Assembly (NCBI GenBank): GCA_910577805.1
Contig: CAJTOE010000130.1
Location: forward strand, 1-6,970
Length of the DNA stretch: 6,970 bases
Reading direction: 5' to 3'
Source: an uncultured Oscillospiraceae bacterium
GTDB taxonomy: Bacteria; Bacillota; Clostridia; Oscillospirales; Oscillospiraceae
The position numbers were made by a program, and so were the translations under genes. The notes under the pieces are model-generated. The model did no database searches and was not told the origin of the DNA. It was given only the letters and a program-made list of their open reading frames with translations. Each line of letters starts with the position of its first letter. Within the stretch, counting starts at the first letter, position 1. Below, piece by piece: positions 1 to 6,025 of the stretch.

Positions 1-1
1 A

Positions 2-112
2 CTCAATCCCATTGAATTGTTCTGGGCTTGCCTGAAGCGTTTCTTGAGAAAAATCCTTCCCTCTGCACCTTCCTTTGACGATGCCCTTTCTACCGCTTTT
101 CACCTGTGGTGA
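2..112 (+). CDS. C-terminal end of an IS630-family transposase (5' part outside window)
   Basis: The frame starting at base 2 is open to the TGA at 110-112 and encodes 36 residues beginning LNPIELFWACLKRFL. The LNPIE..W..LK motif is the hallmark C-terminal block of IS630/Tc1-type DDE transposases; the E of this block is normally the last catalytic acidic residue. The family cuts and pastes DNA at TA dinucleotides. Only the tail is visible, so intactness cannot be judged. The right end of the insertion sequence must lie shortly after the stop, but I cannot place its terminal inverted repeat without the left end; a TATA lies at 114-117. The stop overlaps the apparent start of the next ORF, which suggests that the insertion removed that gene's original 5' end. 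Family assignment rests on the motif alone but is fairly specific. Confidence 0.75.
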   Translation, partial: LNPIELFWACLKRFLRKILPSAPSFDDALSTAFHLW

Positions 113-1239
113 CTATATCTGCTGCTGGTGAGTTTCCTACACGCTCTATGCGGCTTTTGGGAAGTGTTCGCTCTTTGGAGGCTCTGGTATACCGGCTGGA
201 GCATGCCCAGCAATTCCGAAATGAGTCTGGGGCAGACCTGGGCAGATGCAGGATGCTGTCGGTCAGCGGCAAGCGGGACAGGCGTACCATCCGCCTCCAC
301 AAAACCGCGCTTCCACTCCTGAATACGCTCCACCCGGCAGCACTGGAACAGTATTTAGCCTTATCTGGCGGACACCGCTTTTCCAGCAGCGATGGACATG
401 TGCAGCGAAACCATCGGGTCGCAGAGACGCTGGCAGTGTGTATGGGGGCCGGAGTCGAGTTTCGGCCCTATGAGCTCCCGGCTCTGCAAAAACAGCGCAT
501 TGTCCAGATCGTACCAACATTCCCTGCGTTCTACACTGCCAAGTCACTCAAGCGCTTGGACAGTACAGAGATGAACAAGACCATCTTCACCCGGCTGACG
601 GGGGTGCTGTTTGCGCAGGAAACCTGCTGGGCCGTCTATAACACCCGCGGCGCCGTCATGAAGTGGAGCGGCATGGGTGAGTTCAAGACCGCGCAGCACC
701 TTGCGGAACTGGCCCGGATGAATGCCGGCCTCCCCCGGGCGGACCATGCGCTGCTCTTGGGTGAGTGTATGGACATTGCGCTGCGCACGATGGAGGAGTC
801 GGATAAGAGCCGCCGTATGGAGCTGCGCTTTGACCGTATCTACCCCCATATCCATTTCATTCCACTGGACTGGCAGGGTATCCAGCTGCTGAGGATCCTG
901 ACGCTCCCAAACTGGAACGAACAGGTACTCTCTGCAGTATTCCCTTCAGAATGGCGTGCTGTTGGCCCTGACATCATTGAATGCGACGCCCAGCGGGACG
1001 GGACATTCATCCTTTCCCATCTGGATGGAGACCTGGCCCGGCTCCTGCGGCTGCGCCAGGCGCTGGAGCACAGCGAAGCACGCTGCGAGGTGCTGTGCTT
1101 TCCGTGGCAAACGGCATTTGTCCGGGATTATCTGGGTAACCGTGTAGGACTGCGTGAGGTGACTGTGGATGCACTGGAGGATGCCCTGGGCCTGACTGAC
1201 CCGGAGTACAGTGATCCACGGGAGGAGGTACCGCCTTGA
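106..1239 (+). CDS. Conserved ICE protein of unknown function upstream of the coupling protein; 5' end probably truncated
   Basis: A 377-residue frame from GTG 106, with in-frame alternatives such as ATG 148. None of the starts has a convincing ribosome binding site, and the first bases overlap the transposase tail, so the true N-terminus was probably replaced by the insertion. The body reads as a genuine protein: a charged segment at residues 54-66 (SGKRDRRTIRLHK), a block RNHRVAETLAVCMGAGVEFRP near 101-121, KTIFTRLTGVLF near 158-169, AVYNTRGAVMKWSGMGEFK near 176-194 and SDKSRRMELRFDRIYPHIHF near 232-251. I see no membrane segment or signal peptide. Its end is coupled to the VirD4-like gene, so a role in conjugation or element DNA processing is likely. 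The RNHRVAETL helix recalls the replication-relaxation type of plasmid proteins, whose N-terminal winged helix would be the part lost here; that comparison is tentative. Confidence concerns the coding call, not function. Confidence 0.8.
   Translation: MVTISAAGEFPTRSMRLLGSVRSLEALVYRLEHAQQFRNESGADLGRCRMLSVSGKRDRRTIRLHKTALPLLNTLHPAALEQYLALSGGHRFSSSDGHVQRNHRVAETLAVCMGAGVEFRPYELPALQKQRIVQIVPTFPAFYTAKSLKRLDSTEMNKTIFTRLTGVLFAQETCWAVYNTRGAVMKWSGMGEFKTAQHLAELARMNAGLPRADHALLLGECMDIALRTMEESDKSRRMELRFDRIYPHIHFIPLDWQGIQLLRILTLPNWNEQVLSAVFPSEWRAVGPDIIECDAQRDGTFILSHLDGDLARLLRLRQALEHSEARCEVLCFPWQTAFVRDYLGNRVGLREVTVDALEDALGLTDPEYSDPREEVPP
1221..1228 (+). promoter_or_regulatory. Ribosome binding site deciding the TTG start at 1236
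   Basis: GGAGGAGG sits inside the end of the upstream gene, seven bases before TTG 1236. The TTG overlaps the upstream TGA (1237-1239) as TTGA. This fixes the unusual TTG start and implies translational coupling of the two genes. Confidence 0.75.
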
Positions 1240-1919
1240 ACAATAACCGTACCCGTACCAATAGCATTATCATCGCTGTCATACTGGGTCTGGCCACTCT
1301 GCTCTATCTTGGCGGACTGGTGTGCCAGCTGCTCACCGAGTATCAGGTATGGCTGGCCAGCGGCGGTATGCAGGGGCAGGCCCAGATCGGCGACATCCGC
1401 TTTGGGCCACTTTCCTGCTGGCGCCAAGCGCTTACCCTGTCTGGACTGAAGTACACGGGGCTGGTAGCCCTGATCGGCGGCAGCGCCTATGCTTTTGTCC
1501 GGCTCTATGACCGCTTTGGGAGCCGCGACTTTGATGACCGCAATTTTTCCCGCAGCCAGCGAGGCGCATACGGCACCGCCGGTTGGATGGCTGAGACGGA
1601 CCTGCGCACAGTCCTGGAGGTGGCCAGCCCGCAGAAGGCCCGGGGCATCATACTGGGCCAGACTGACCGTGGCAGCGTGATTTGTCTGCCTGAAGATACC
1701 AGGCTCAATAAGCATGTTGCAGTCTTCGGCGCCAGCGGCACCATGAAGTCCAGAGGAGTGATTCGCCCGGCGCTGTTCCAGAGCATAAGGCGCGGGGAAT
1801 CGGTAGTAGTCACAGATCCCAAGTCGGAAATTTACTGTGACACAGTGGAACTATTCCGAAAATATGGCTATACCGTCCGGGTCTACAACCTGCTACAGCC
1901 CGAATTGAGCGACTCCTGA
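1236..1919 (+). CDS. VirD4/TraG-type conjugative coupling protein, N-terminal part (ends at in-frame TGA)
   Basis: Coupling proteins are inner-membrane ATPases that bring the relaxase-DNA complex to the type IV secretion channel. This 227-residue piece has the family's N-terminal layout: two membrane segments (about residues 11-32 and 71-91), then the start of the nucleotide-binding domain. The Walker A-like loop is GASGTMKS at 165-172, the SMKS/TMKS variant usual in Clostridia ICEs, and VVVTDPKSE at 190-198 matches the DPKGE block. Translation starts at TTG 1236 with a strong Shine-Dalgarno inside the previous gene. The frame stops at TGA 1917-1919, directly after LQPELSDS, where family members continue with SWNC; the same frame then runs on for 416 more codons. 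The stop is therefore a premature nonsense codon rather than a natural end. Alone, this product lacks Walker B and the rest of the motor domain and should be inactive as a coupling protein. Confidence 0.9.
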   Translation: MNNNRTRTNSIIIAVILGLATLLYLGGLVCQLLTEYQVWLASGGMQGQAQIGDIRFGPLSCWRQALTLSGLKYTGLVALIGGSAYAFVRLYDRFGSRDFDDRNFSRSQRGAYGTAGWMAETDLRTVLEVASPQKARGIILGQTDRGSVICLPEDTRLNKHVAVFGASGTMKSRGVIRPALFQSIRRGESVVVTDPKSEIYCDTVELFRKYGYTVRVYNLLQPELSDS

Positions 1920-1925
1920 AACTGC

Positions 1926-3167
1926 ATGTTTGACCTGGGCGGCGATACCCTGATGGCTCAGGTGCTGACGGATGTCATCATTGCCAACACGAAGGGGGAC
2001 GGCAAGGGGGACCATTTCTGGGATAACGGTGAGGCGAATCTTCTGCAAAGCCTGATCCTCTATGTGGATCTGGACTCCACACGCCGCCCAGAGGAGCGGA
2101 ACCTGCCTGCCGTTTACCAGATGCTTACCCAGAACACGGAAAAGCAGCTCACCGCTCTCTTTGACCGGCTGCCTTTGGACCATCCGGCCCGGGCGCCCTA
2201 CAGCCTGTTCAGCCAGGCCAGCGATTTCGTGCGGGCCGGTGTGGTCCTGGGCTTGGGCACCCGGCTGCAGGTGCTCCAGAGTGAGGCCGTCCGAAGTATC
2301 ACCCGTCAGTCTGACATCGACCTCGCTCTTCCCGGGCAGACCAAATGCGCATATTACATCATCTTGGACGACCAGAACTCCTCATTGGAATTTCTGTCGT
2401 CCCTTTTTTTCGCCTTTCTGTTCATCAAGCTGGTCCGCTTCGCTGACAGCACGCCGGAGCAGCGGTGCCCAGTGCCGGTGAATATCGTTCTGGACGAGAT
2501 GAACAACATCGGTGTCATCCCGGACTTCTCCCGGCGTTTGAGCACCATCCGCTCCTGGTCCCTCCAGGTCCTGATGTGCTGCCAAAACCTGCCTCAGATC
2601 CAGAACCGCTATCCCAACAACCTCTGGGCGGAGCTGGTAGGCAATGCGGACACGCAGCTGATGCTGGGCTGCACAGACGATGTGACGGCGGAATATTTCA
2701 GTGTCCGGAGCGGAGATATGACGGTGGAGGTCAACTCCACCATGACGACCCGGCAGAGCATCGCCATTGCCCAAATCATCCCCCAATACCGATATACGCA
2801 GGGCCTTGGCCGACGCAGGCTGCTTACGCCAGACGAGGTGCTGCGGCTGCCCAACGACCAACTGCTGATCATCATCCGTGGCCAGAAAATCCTGCGGGCA
2901 AAGAAGTTCGACTACACTGGCCATCCCTACGCCAAAGAGTGTGTCAAAACCAGTATACGGGACTATCCACAACTCCAGTGTACCCCCGCTGTGGATCCGG
3001 AGCCTGCCCCTGAAGCGCCGGAGACTATACCTACCCCAGCTCCAGAAGAACCCGTACCGCCTGCGGAACCGGAGGCCGCCCCTGCTGTGGCGCCGGCAGA
3101 AACACCCAAGCGTGCCAGGCGGAGGCCGACCCTCTACGAGAGTGCGAAGCCACCGTCTTATTTTTAG
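1926..3167 (+). CDS. VirD4/TraG-type conjugative coupling protein, C-terminal part (same frame as 1236-1919)
   Basis: This 413-residue frame is in phase with the preceding ORF and is separated from it only by TGA AAC TGC. It continues the family sequence with GGDTLMAQVLTDVIIANT and DHFWDNGEANLLQSL. It carries the Walker B-like block VNIVLDEMNNIG at about residues 185-196 (about 415-426 of the joined protein) and the LQVLMCCQNLPQIQ segment that follows it in TraG/VirD4 proteins. Residues 353-395 form a Pro/Glu/Ala-rich tail ending in a basic stretch (KRARRR). Joined, the protein would be 643 residues, a normal size for Gram-positive coupling proteins. ATG 1926 has no recognisable ribosome binding site, so independent translation is doubtful. 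The product could arise by restart, UGA read-through or not at all. Treat both halves as one gene broken by a point change. The family call is very secure; the functional state is uncertain. Confidence 0.9.
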   Translation: MFDLGGDTLMAQVLTDVIIANTKGDGKGDHFWDNGEANLLQSLILYVDLDSTRRPEERNLPAVYQMLTQNTEKQLTALFDRLPLDHPARAPYSLFSQASDFVRAGVVLGLGTRLQVLQSEAVRSITRQSDIDLALPGQTKCAYYIILDDQNSSLEFLSSLFFAFLFIKLVRFADSTPEQRCPVPVNIVLDEMNNIGVIPDFSRRLSTIRSWSLQVLMCCQNLPQIQNRYPNNLWAELVGNADTQLMLGCTDDVTAEYFSVRSGDMTVEVNSTMTTRQSIAIAQIIPQYRYTQGLGRRRLLTPDEVLRLPNDQLLIIIRGQKILRAKKFDYTGHPYAKECVKTSIRDYPQLQCTPAVDPEPAPEAPETIPTPAPEEPVPPAEPEAAPAVAPAETPKRARRRPTLYESAKPPSYF

Positions 3168-3210
3168 GCAATCACGCATTATTTTATCAACTACAAGGAG
3201 GAAACAAATC

Positions 3211-4353
3211 ATGGCACGTACGAAAAAGGAATTGAAAGATCAGGATCCTCTGCTCGGCAGCGAGACTGCGGACCAGACCGCTGGAGCTGGTGCCGACGGT
3301 ACCGGCCTGGTACCGGGCGGTGAGCCTGGCGCTCCGACCCCGTCCGACCTGGAACTGGCGGACGGCACGCCGCTGGACCCCAACGCTCCCCAGACTGAGA
3401 TGAATCAGGAACCGGAAGGCGGCCAGCCGCCCCAGGCTGACCTGGAACCCGGCGCAGAACCGCCTGGCCTGGGCGAGCCGACCGCTGTTCCCCAGACTGG
3501 CTCTGAAGTGCCAGATGATGAGGCTGCGGGCGAGTCTGGACCTGCCGCCTCCCAGACTGACTCCGGGCAGCCCAAAAGCCGGCTCAGAATGCCTAGCCGG
3601 CGCGGCCAGCGCGTGGTTTCCATTGACGCTGAGCGCACGGTTGAGACGGATGCGGACAAGCTGCGCAGCGACCTGCTGGACCTGGTGGAGTCCCTGAAGG
3701 GCAAGAAGATCCTGACCGGCACCATCCAGGGCGTGGAGCGGCTGGCGGACAACCCGGAGATGTCCTACGCCGTCACCTACCACGGCGACTACAAGGTCAT
3801 TATCCCGGTACTGGAGGCGGTGGAGGAACCGGAGGACTACCGTGGGCAGCCCAAGGGCGATGTCCTGCACTACCTGCTTAACAAACGGCTGGGCGCCGAG
3901 GCCCGGGTGGTCTCTGTAATCCGGGCGGGTATCTTCGTGGACCTGTTCGGCGCGGAGTGCTACATCCCCCTGCGGGAACTGTCCTACCAGCGGTGGGTGG
4001 ACGCCACCGCCCACTACCAGTCTGGACAGCGCGTGCTGGTAAGGGTGCTGGAGGTAGACCGGTCCGACCGCAGCCGGCTCCGGGTGTCTGCATCTGTCAA
4101 GCAGGCAGGTGAGAACCCCTATGAGAAAGCGCTGAAGAAGTATGCGCTGGGCAGCTTGTATATGGGTACAGTCAGTATGGTGGATACTACCGGAGTATTT
4201 GTCTCTCTGGACGGCGGCATCGACTGCCTGTGTACCTATCCCAAGCGGGGCCGGCCGCCCCGCGGCTGCCGTGTCTCAGTGCGCATCCTGGGCATCAATT
4301 ACGAGAGCAACCGTATCTGGGGCGTCATCACCCATATGTCCACCGTGCGCTGA
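3211..4353 (+). CDS. ICE-encoded S1-domain (RNA-binding) protein with acidic Pro-rich N-terminus
   Basis: ATG 3211 is chosen because AAGGAGG (3195-3201) lies nine bases upstream and the protein opens with MARTKKELKDQD; a longer reading of this frame would overlap the coupling protein. The product is 380 residues. Residues about 10-120 are low-complexity, rich in G, P, E, D and T, with recurring PQT/SQT/PQTE-type units. A basic patch (about 121-135) follows, then three beta-rich stretches. About 165-200 (KILTGTIQGVE...YKVIIP) looks like a divergent S1-like fold. About 228-297 (EARVVSVIRAGIFVDLFGAECYIPLREL...GQRVLVRVLEVD) is a clear S1 domain. About 314-375 (GSLYMGTVSMVDTTGVFVSLDGGIDCL...VSVRILGI) is a second clear S1 domain. 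S1 domains bind single-stranded RNA, as in ribosomal protein S1. There is no ribosomal operon context and the gene follows the coupling protein by 43 bases, so a mobile-element role on RNA or single-stranded DNA is inferred. The exact target is unknown. Confidence 0.88.
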   Translation: MARTKKELKDQDPLLGSETADQTAGAGADGTGLVPGGEPGAPTPSDLELADGTPLDPNAPQTEMNQEPEGGQPPQADLEPGAEPPGLGEPTAVPQTGSEVPDDEAAGESGPAASQTDSGQPKSRLRMPSRRGQRVVSIDAERTVETDADKLRSDLLDLVESLKGKKILTGTIQGVERLADNPEMSYAVTYHGDYKVIIPVLEAVEEPEDYRGQPKGDVLHYLLNKRLGAEARVVSVIRAGIFVDLFGAECYIPLRELSYQRWVDATAHYQSGQRVLVRVLEVDRSDRSRLRVSASVKQAGENPYEKALKKYALGSLYMGTVSMVDTTGVFVSLDGGIDCLCTYPKRGRPPRGCRVSVRILGINYESNRIWGVITHMSTVR

Positions 4354-4449
4354 ATGTCAGAAGGTCCTGATTTCAATCTTTCAGCTTGGACTCATGTACG
4401 GTGCGGCAGCATGGAAAATCAACCTAGACCACATACTTCCGAAAATGTA

Positions 4450-4478
4450 TTGCTATTGTGCGGACATAGTGGTATAAT
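4450..4478 (+). promoter_or_regulatory. Sigma-70-type promoter of the toxin-antitoxin cassette
   Basis: TTGCTA at 4450-4455 (4 of 6 consensus matches) and a perfect TATAAT at 4473-4478 are separated by 17 bases. A small palindrome, GTAT-A-ATAC (4472-4480), covers the -10 box. RelB/DinJ-type antitoxins autoregulate by binding palindromes at their promoter, so this is a plausible but short operator. The antitoxin start codon lies 42 bases downstream. Confidence 0.7.
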
Positions 4479-4520
4479 ACGAGGGAAACAGTTTGCCATC
4501 TACAGGAAGGAGTGTCTCAC

Positions 4521-4826
4521 ATGGCAAAGACAGCGAACCTCTACGCCCGCATTGAGCCGGAAGTAAAGGAACAGGCGGAAAGCATTTTAGCTGCGCTGGG
4601 CATCCCGGTCTCTAACGCGATCAATATGTTCTATAAGCAAATCATTTTGCAGCGTGGCATCCCCTTTGAAATGAAACTGCCGCAGGCAAAAGTAGTGGAT
4701 ATGGGCAAGCTGACCGCACAGGAACTTGATCAGGAATTGGAAAAGGGATACCAAGATGTTCTGGCGGGCAGGACAAGACCGGCAAACAGGGTTTTTGACG
4801 AAATCCGAAAGGACTACGGTATATGA
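4521..4826 (+). CDS. RelB/DinJ-family antitoxin
   Basis: ATG 4521 is preferred over the in-frame GTG 4512 because AAGGAG (4507-4512) lies eight bases upstream of the ATG; the GTG overlaps that site. The 101-residue product begins with a ribbon-helix-helix domain: beta strand about residues 4-11 (TANLYARI), helix about 13-26 and helix about 30-44 (VSNAINMFYKQIILQ), followed by the GIPFEMKLP segment typical of RelB/DinJ proteins. The C-terminal half (LTAQELDQELEKGYQDVLAGRTRPANRVFDEIRKDYG) is charged and would be the toxin-wrapping region. The antitoxin should bind the cognate toxin and repress its own promoter as a dimer. The stop overlaps the toxin start (ATGA), the usual coupled arrangement. 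Family assignment is secure from sequence and partner. Confidence 0.93.
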   Translation: MAKTANLYARIEPEVKEQAESILAALGIPVSNAINMFYKQIILQRGIPFEMKLPQAKVVDMGKLTAQELDQELEKGYQDVLAGRTRPANRVFDEIRKDYGI

Positions 4827-5152
4827 CATATTCAGTCGAGATCGCGGCTCAGGCAGAACAGGACTTGCGCGGTATCTTTGAGTATATCGCCTACGAGCTG
4901 CAATCGGTCCAAAACGCTGCGGCGCAGCTTGCCAGACTGGAGGAAAACATTTGCGCCCTCGACCGGATGCCGGAGCGGTATCGCCGGTATGAAAAGGAGC
5001 CGTGGTATAGCCGGGGCTGGCGGGTTATGCCGGTAGACCATTACTGTGTGTTCTATACGCCGGGTCACGACCGCAAAATCGTGAACATCACCCGCGTACT
5101 TTACGGGGGGAGGGACATAGAGACCGTCCTTGCCGATCATGAAACAGTATAA
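4823..5152 (+). CDS. RelE/ParE-superfamily toxin
   Basis: A 109-residue protein starting at ATG 4823, inside the antitoxin stop. The layout fits the RelE/ParE fold: YSVEIAAQAEQDLRGIFEYI at residues 3-22 (strand and first helix), a second helix through AAAQLARLEENICALDRMPERY, and the C-terminal beta sheet WRVMPVDHYCVFYTPGHDRKIVNITRVLYGGRDIETVL at about 67-104. The segments VDHYCVFY and VNITRVLYGGRD are the most diagnostic. RelE members cleave mRNA on the ribosome, while ParE members poison gyrase. The sequence alone does not settle which applies here; the RelB/DinJ-type antitoxin favours the mRNA-interferase side. Length and motifs look complete. In an ICE it would favour retention of the element. 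Confidence 0.92.
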   Translation: MTYSVEIAAQAEQDLRGIFEYIAYELQSVQNAAAQLARLEENICALDRMPERYRRYEKEPWYSRGWRVMPVDHYCVFYTPGHDRKIVNITRVLYGGRDIETVLADHETV

Positions 5153-5190
5153 ATTCGAGCAAATTGATAGAATCCATGTTATCTTTGAAC

Positions 5191-5222
5191 GGGCGGAGCT
5201 GGTAAAACGGCTCCGCCCTTTT
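5191..5222 (+). terminator. Rho-independent terminator after the toxin gene
   Basis: A perfect nine-base-pair GC-rich stem, GGGCGGAGC (5191-5199) with GCTCCGCCC (5210-5218), encloses a ten-base loop and is followed by TTTT (5219-5222). It lies 38 bases after the toxin stop and closes the toxin-antitoxin unit. The next gene starts only 29 bases later without an obvious promoter in between. Confidence 0.85.
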
Positions 5223-5251
5223 GCTATCCATTGCAAAGGAGCGATAAACCG

Positions 5252-5791
5252 ATGAATAGATCAAAAAAGCGAAAAAACCAGCTGTTTCCCATGCTCATAA
5301 CCGTCATGGTGCTGACCGCCGTTTTAACCCCTGCCGCCTATGCGGATACCGACGGCACTGAGCCGAAAATTGTGCAGCAGCCCGACCAACTGGTCCTGCA
5401 GTTGGGAACGCGCTGGGCCGGGGTGGAGTTTGAGCTGCGCACCGACGCCGGTATCTTTCCTGTTCCGGTTGTGGTAGACGAGTATGGCGTTTTGACCATG
5501 GACCTGGGCGGCAGCACGACCTATACCTTGAGCTGCATTCACTCCACCGCCCCGATCCCTGACCCGGAACCCGAGCAGACCGACCCGCCTCCGCCCGCTG
5601 TATCCGACCCCGTGCCGGAGGCTCCAGTCAGCCCCCAGAAAGAGGGGAAGCAAGGCGGCCTTCCGATTCCAGCAGTCATCTTTCTGGTCGGCCTGGCCGT
5701 CGTGGCCGGAGTAATCGCCACGCTCCATATCACAAAGAAGCGCCAGGAATACGCCTATGACGAGTGGGAGTATGAAGACGACGAGCCGTAA
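5252..5791 (+). CDS. Small exported, C-terminally membrane-anchored protein of unknown function
   Basis: ATG 5252 has AAGGAG (5236-5241) ten bases upstream. The 179-residue protein starts with a classic Sec signal: basic MNRSKKRKNQ, a hydrophobic core about residues 11-27, and a likely signal-peptidase site after AYA (29-31). Residues about 38-96 form a small beta-rich extracellular domain (QLVLQLGTRWAGVEFELRT...GVLTMDLGGSTTYTLS). About 101-128 is a Pro/Glu/Asp linker, about 137-160 a membrane segment (LPIPAVIFLVGLAVVAGVIA), then KKR and a strongly acidic cytoplasmic tail (YDEWEYEDDEP). The topology is outside domain, linker, anchor and short inside tail. I do not recognise the family. Its place in the ICE suggests a surface or mating-channel accessory protein, an inference only. 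No promoter is visible between it and the terminator upstream, so it may depend on read-through. Confidence 0.85.
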   Translation: MNRSKKRKNQLFPMLITVMVLTAVLTPAAYADTDGTEPKIVQQPDQLVLQLGTRWAGVEFELRTDAGIFPVPVVVDEYGVLTMDLGGSTTYTLSCIHSTAPIPDPEPEQTDPPPPAVSDPVPEAPVSPQKEGKQGGLPIPAVIFLVGLAVVAGVIATLHITKKRQEYAYDEWEYEDDEP

Positions 5792-5863
5792 TACTGACTT
5801 CGCGCTCCCATACTCACTTTGACACAAAACTTGTGAATAAACCGTGTATTTTTGGGAATTTGG

Positions 5864-5892
5864 TTGACTTTTCAAAATGTTTATGGTAATAT
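5864..5892 (+). promoter_or_regulatory. Sigma-70-type promoter of the structured leader / DUF3268-like operon
   Basis: TTGACT at 5864-5869 (5 of 6 matches) and TAATAT at 5887-5892 (4 of 6) have an ideal 17-base spacer in an AT-rich stretch. Predicted transcription start is about 5899-5900, two to three bases before the 5' strand of the closing stem of the fold at 5902-6022. That coincidence of start and stem supports both calls. The first downstream coding start is at 6167, so the untranslated leader would be about 267 bases. Confidence 0.65.
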
Positions 5893-5901
5893 TTATCCAT
5901 A

Positions 5902-6022
5902 GCAAGACACTGCGTTCAGGCTCTCGATACGCCGGGATAACCTGGCGTCAGACCTGCCGGAACTTAGCAGGGAATCGTTACGGATCTGCTGTATAGCCGG
6001 ATCCACACGACGCAGGTCTTGT
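5902..6022 (+). ncRNA. Candidate structured RNA: closed multi-hairpin fold in the leader
   Basis: Manual pairing gives a closing stem: CAAGAC 5903-5908 with GTCTTG 6016-6021, a bulged A at 5909, then CTGCGT 5910-5915 with ACGCAG 6010-6015, extendable by G-U pairs at both ends. Inside lie three hairpins. One is 5929-5936 with 5941-5948 (eight pairs, loop ATAA). The second is CCTGC 5953-5957 with GCAGG 5967-5971. The third is GGATC 5982-5986 with GATCC 6000-6004. A possible pseudoknot joins GGCT 5919-5922 to AGCC 5995-5998. No ORF occupies the region and a promoter precedes it. I do not match it to TPP, cobalamin, c-di-GMP, 6S, SRP, tmRNA or T-box consensus features. I recall a described but uncharacterised 'DUF3268' RNA motif upstream of this protein family, and this could be a member. 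It could be a cis-regulatory element, a free small RNA, or DNA-level structure of the element. Confidence 0.6.
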
Positions 6023-6025
6023 CTC

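Noticed and set aside
1917..1919. TGA as selenocysteine or as part of a code in which TGA means Trp
   Set aside because: The family position is expected to be Trp, not Cys; no selenocysteine element is evident; and neighbouring genes use TGA as a true stop.
2465..3013. Alternative-frame ORF inside the coupling-protein gene
   Set aside because: It overlaps the conserved Walker B region in another frame and shows no protein-like motifs.
2382..3212. Long antisense frame (276 codons) opposite the coupling-protein C-terminal half
   Set aside because: It is a composition-driven shadow of a clearly conserved + strand gene, with Arg/Gly-rich low-quality sequence and no initiation signal.
3187..4014. 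Long antisense frame (275 codons) opposite the S1-domain gene
   Set aside because: A shadow ORF in GC-rich DNA; the + strand frame has clear domains and a strong ribosome binding site.
4354..4566. A 70-codon frame starting directly after the S1-domain gene
   Set aside because: It has no ribosome binding site, spans the toxin-antitoxin promoter, overlaps the antitoxin gene out of frame and has no recognisable protein features.
5819..5850. Perfect TTGACA at 5819-5824 as a second promoter
   Set aside because: No acceptable -10 box lies 16-18 bases downstream; the nearest candidate (TGTATT, 5845-5850) has a 20-base spacer. The promoter at 5864-5892 is better.
5324..5905. Antisense frame opposite the exported membrane protein
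   Set aside because: The + strand gene has a signal peptide, anchor and ribosome binding site; the antisense frame has none and runs over the leader promoter.
5926..5975. Resemblance to TPP (GGATAA..CC.GGCGT) and cobalamin (TCAG.ACCTGCC) riboswitch fragments
   Set aside because: The other obligatory motifs (CTGAGA for TPP; GCCACTG and the long upstream core for cobalamin) are missing, and the local pairing differs.
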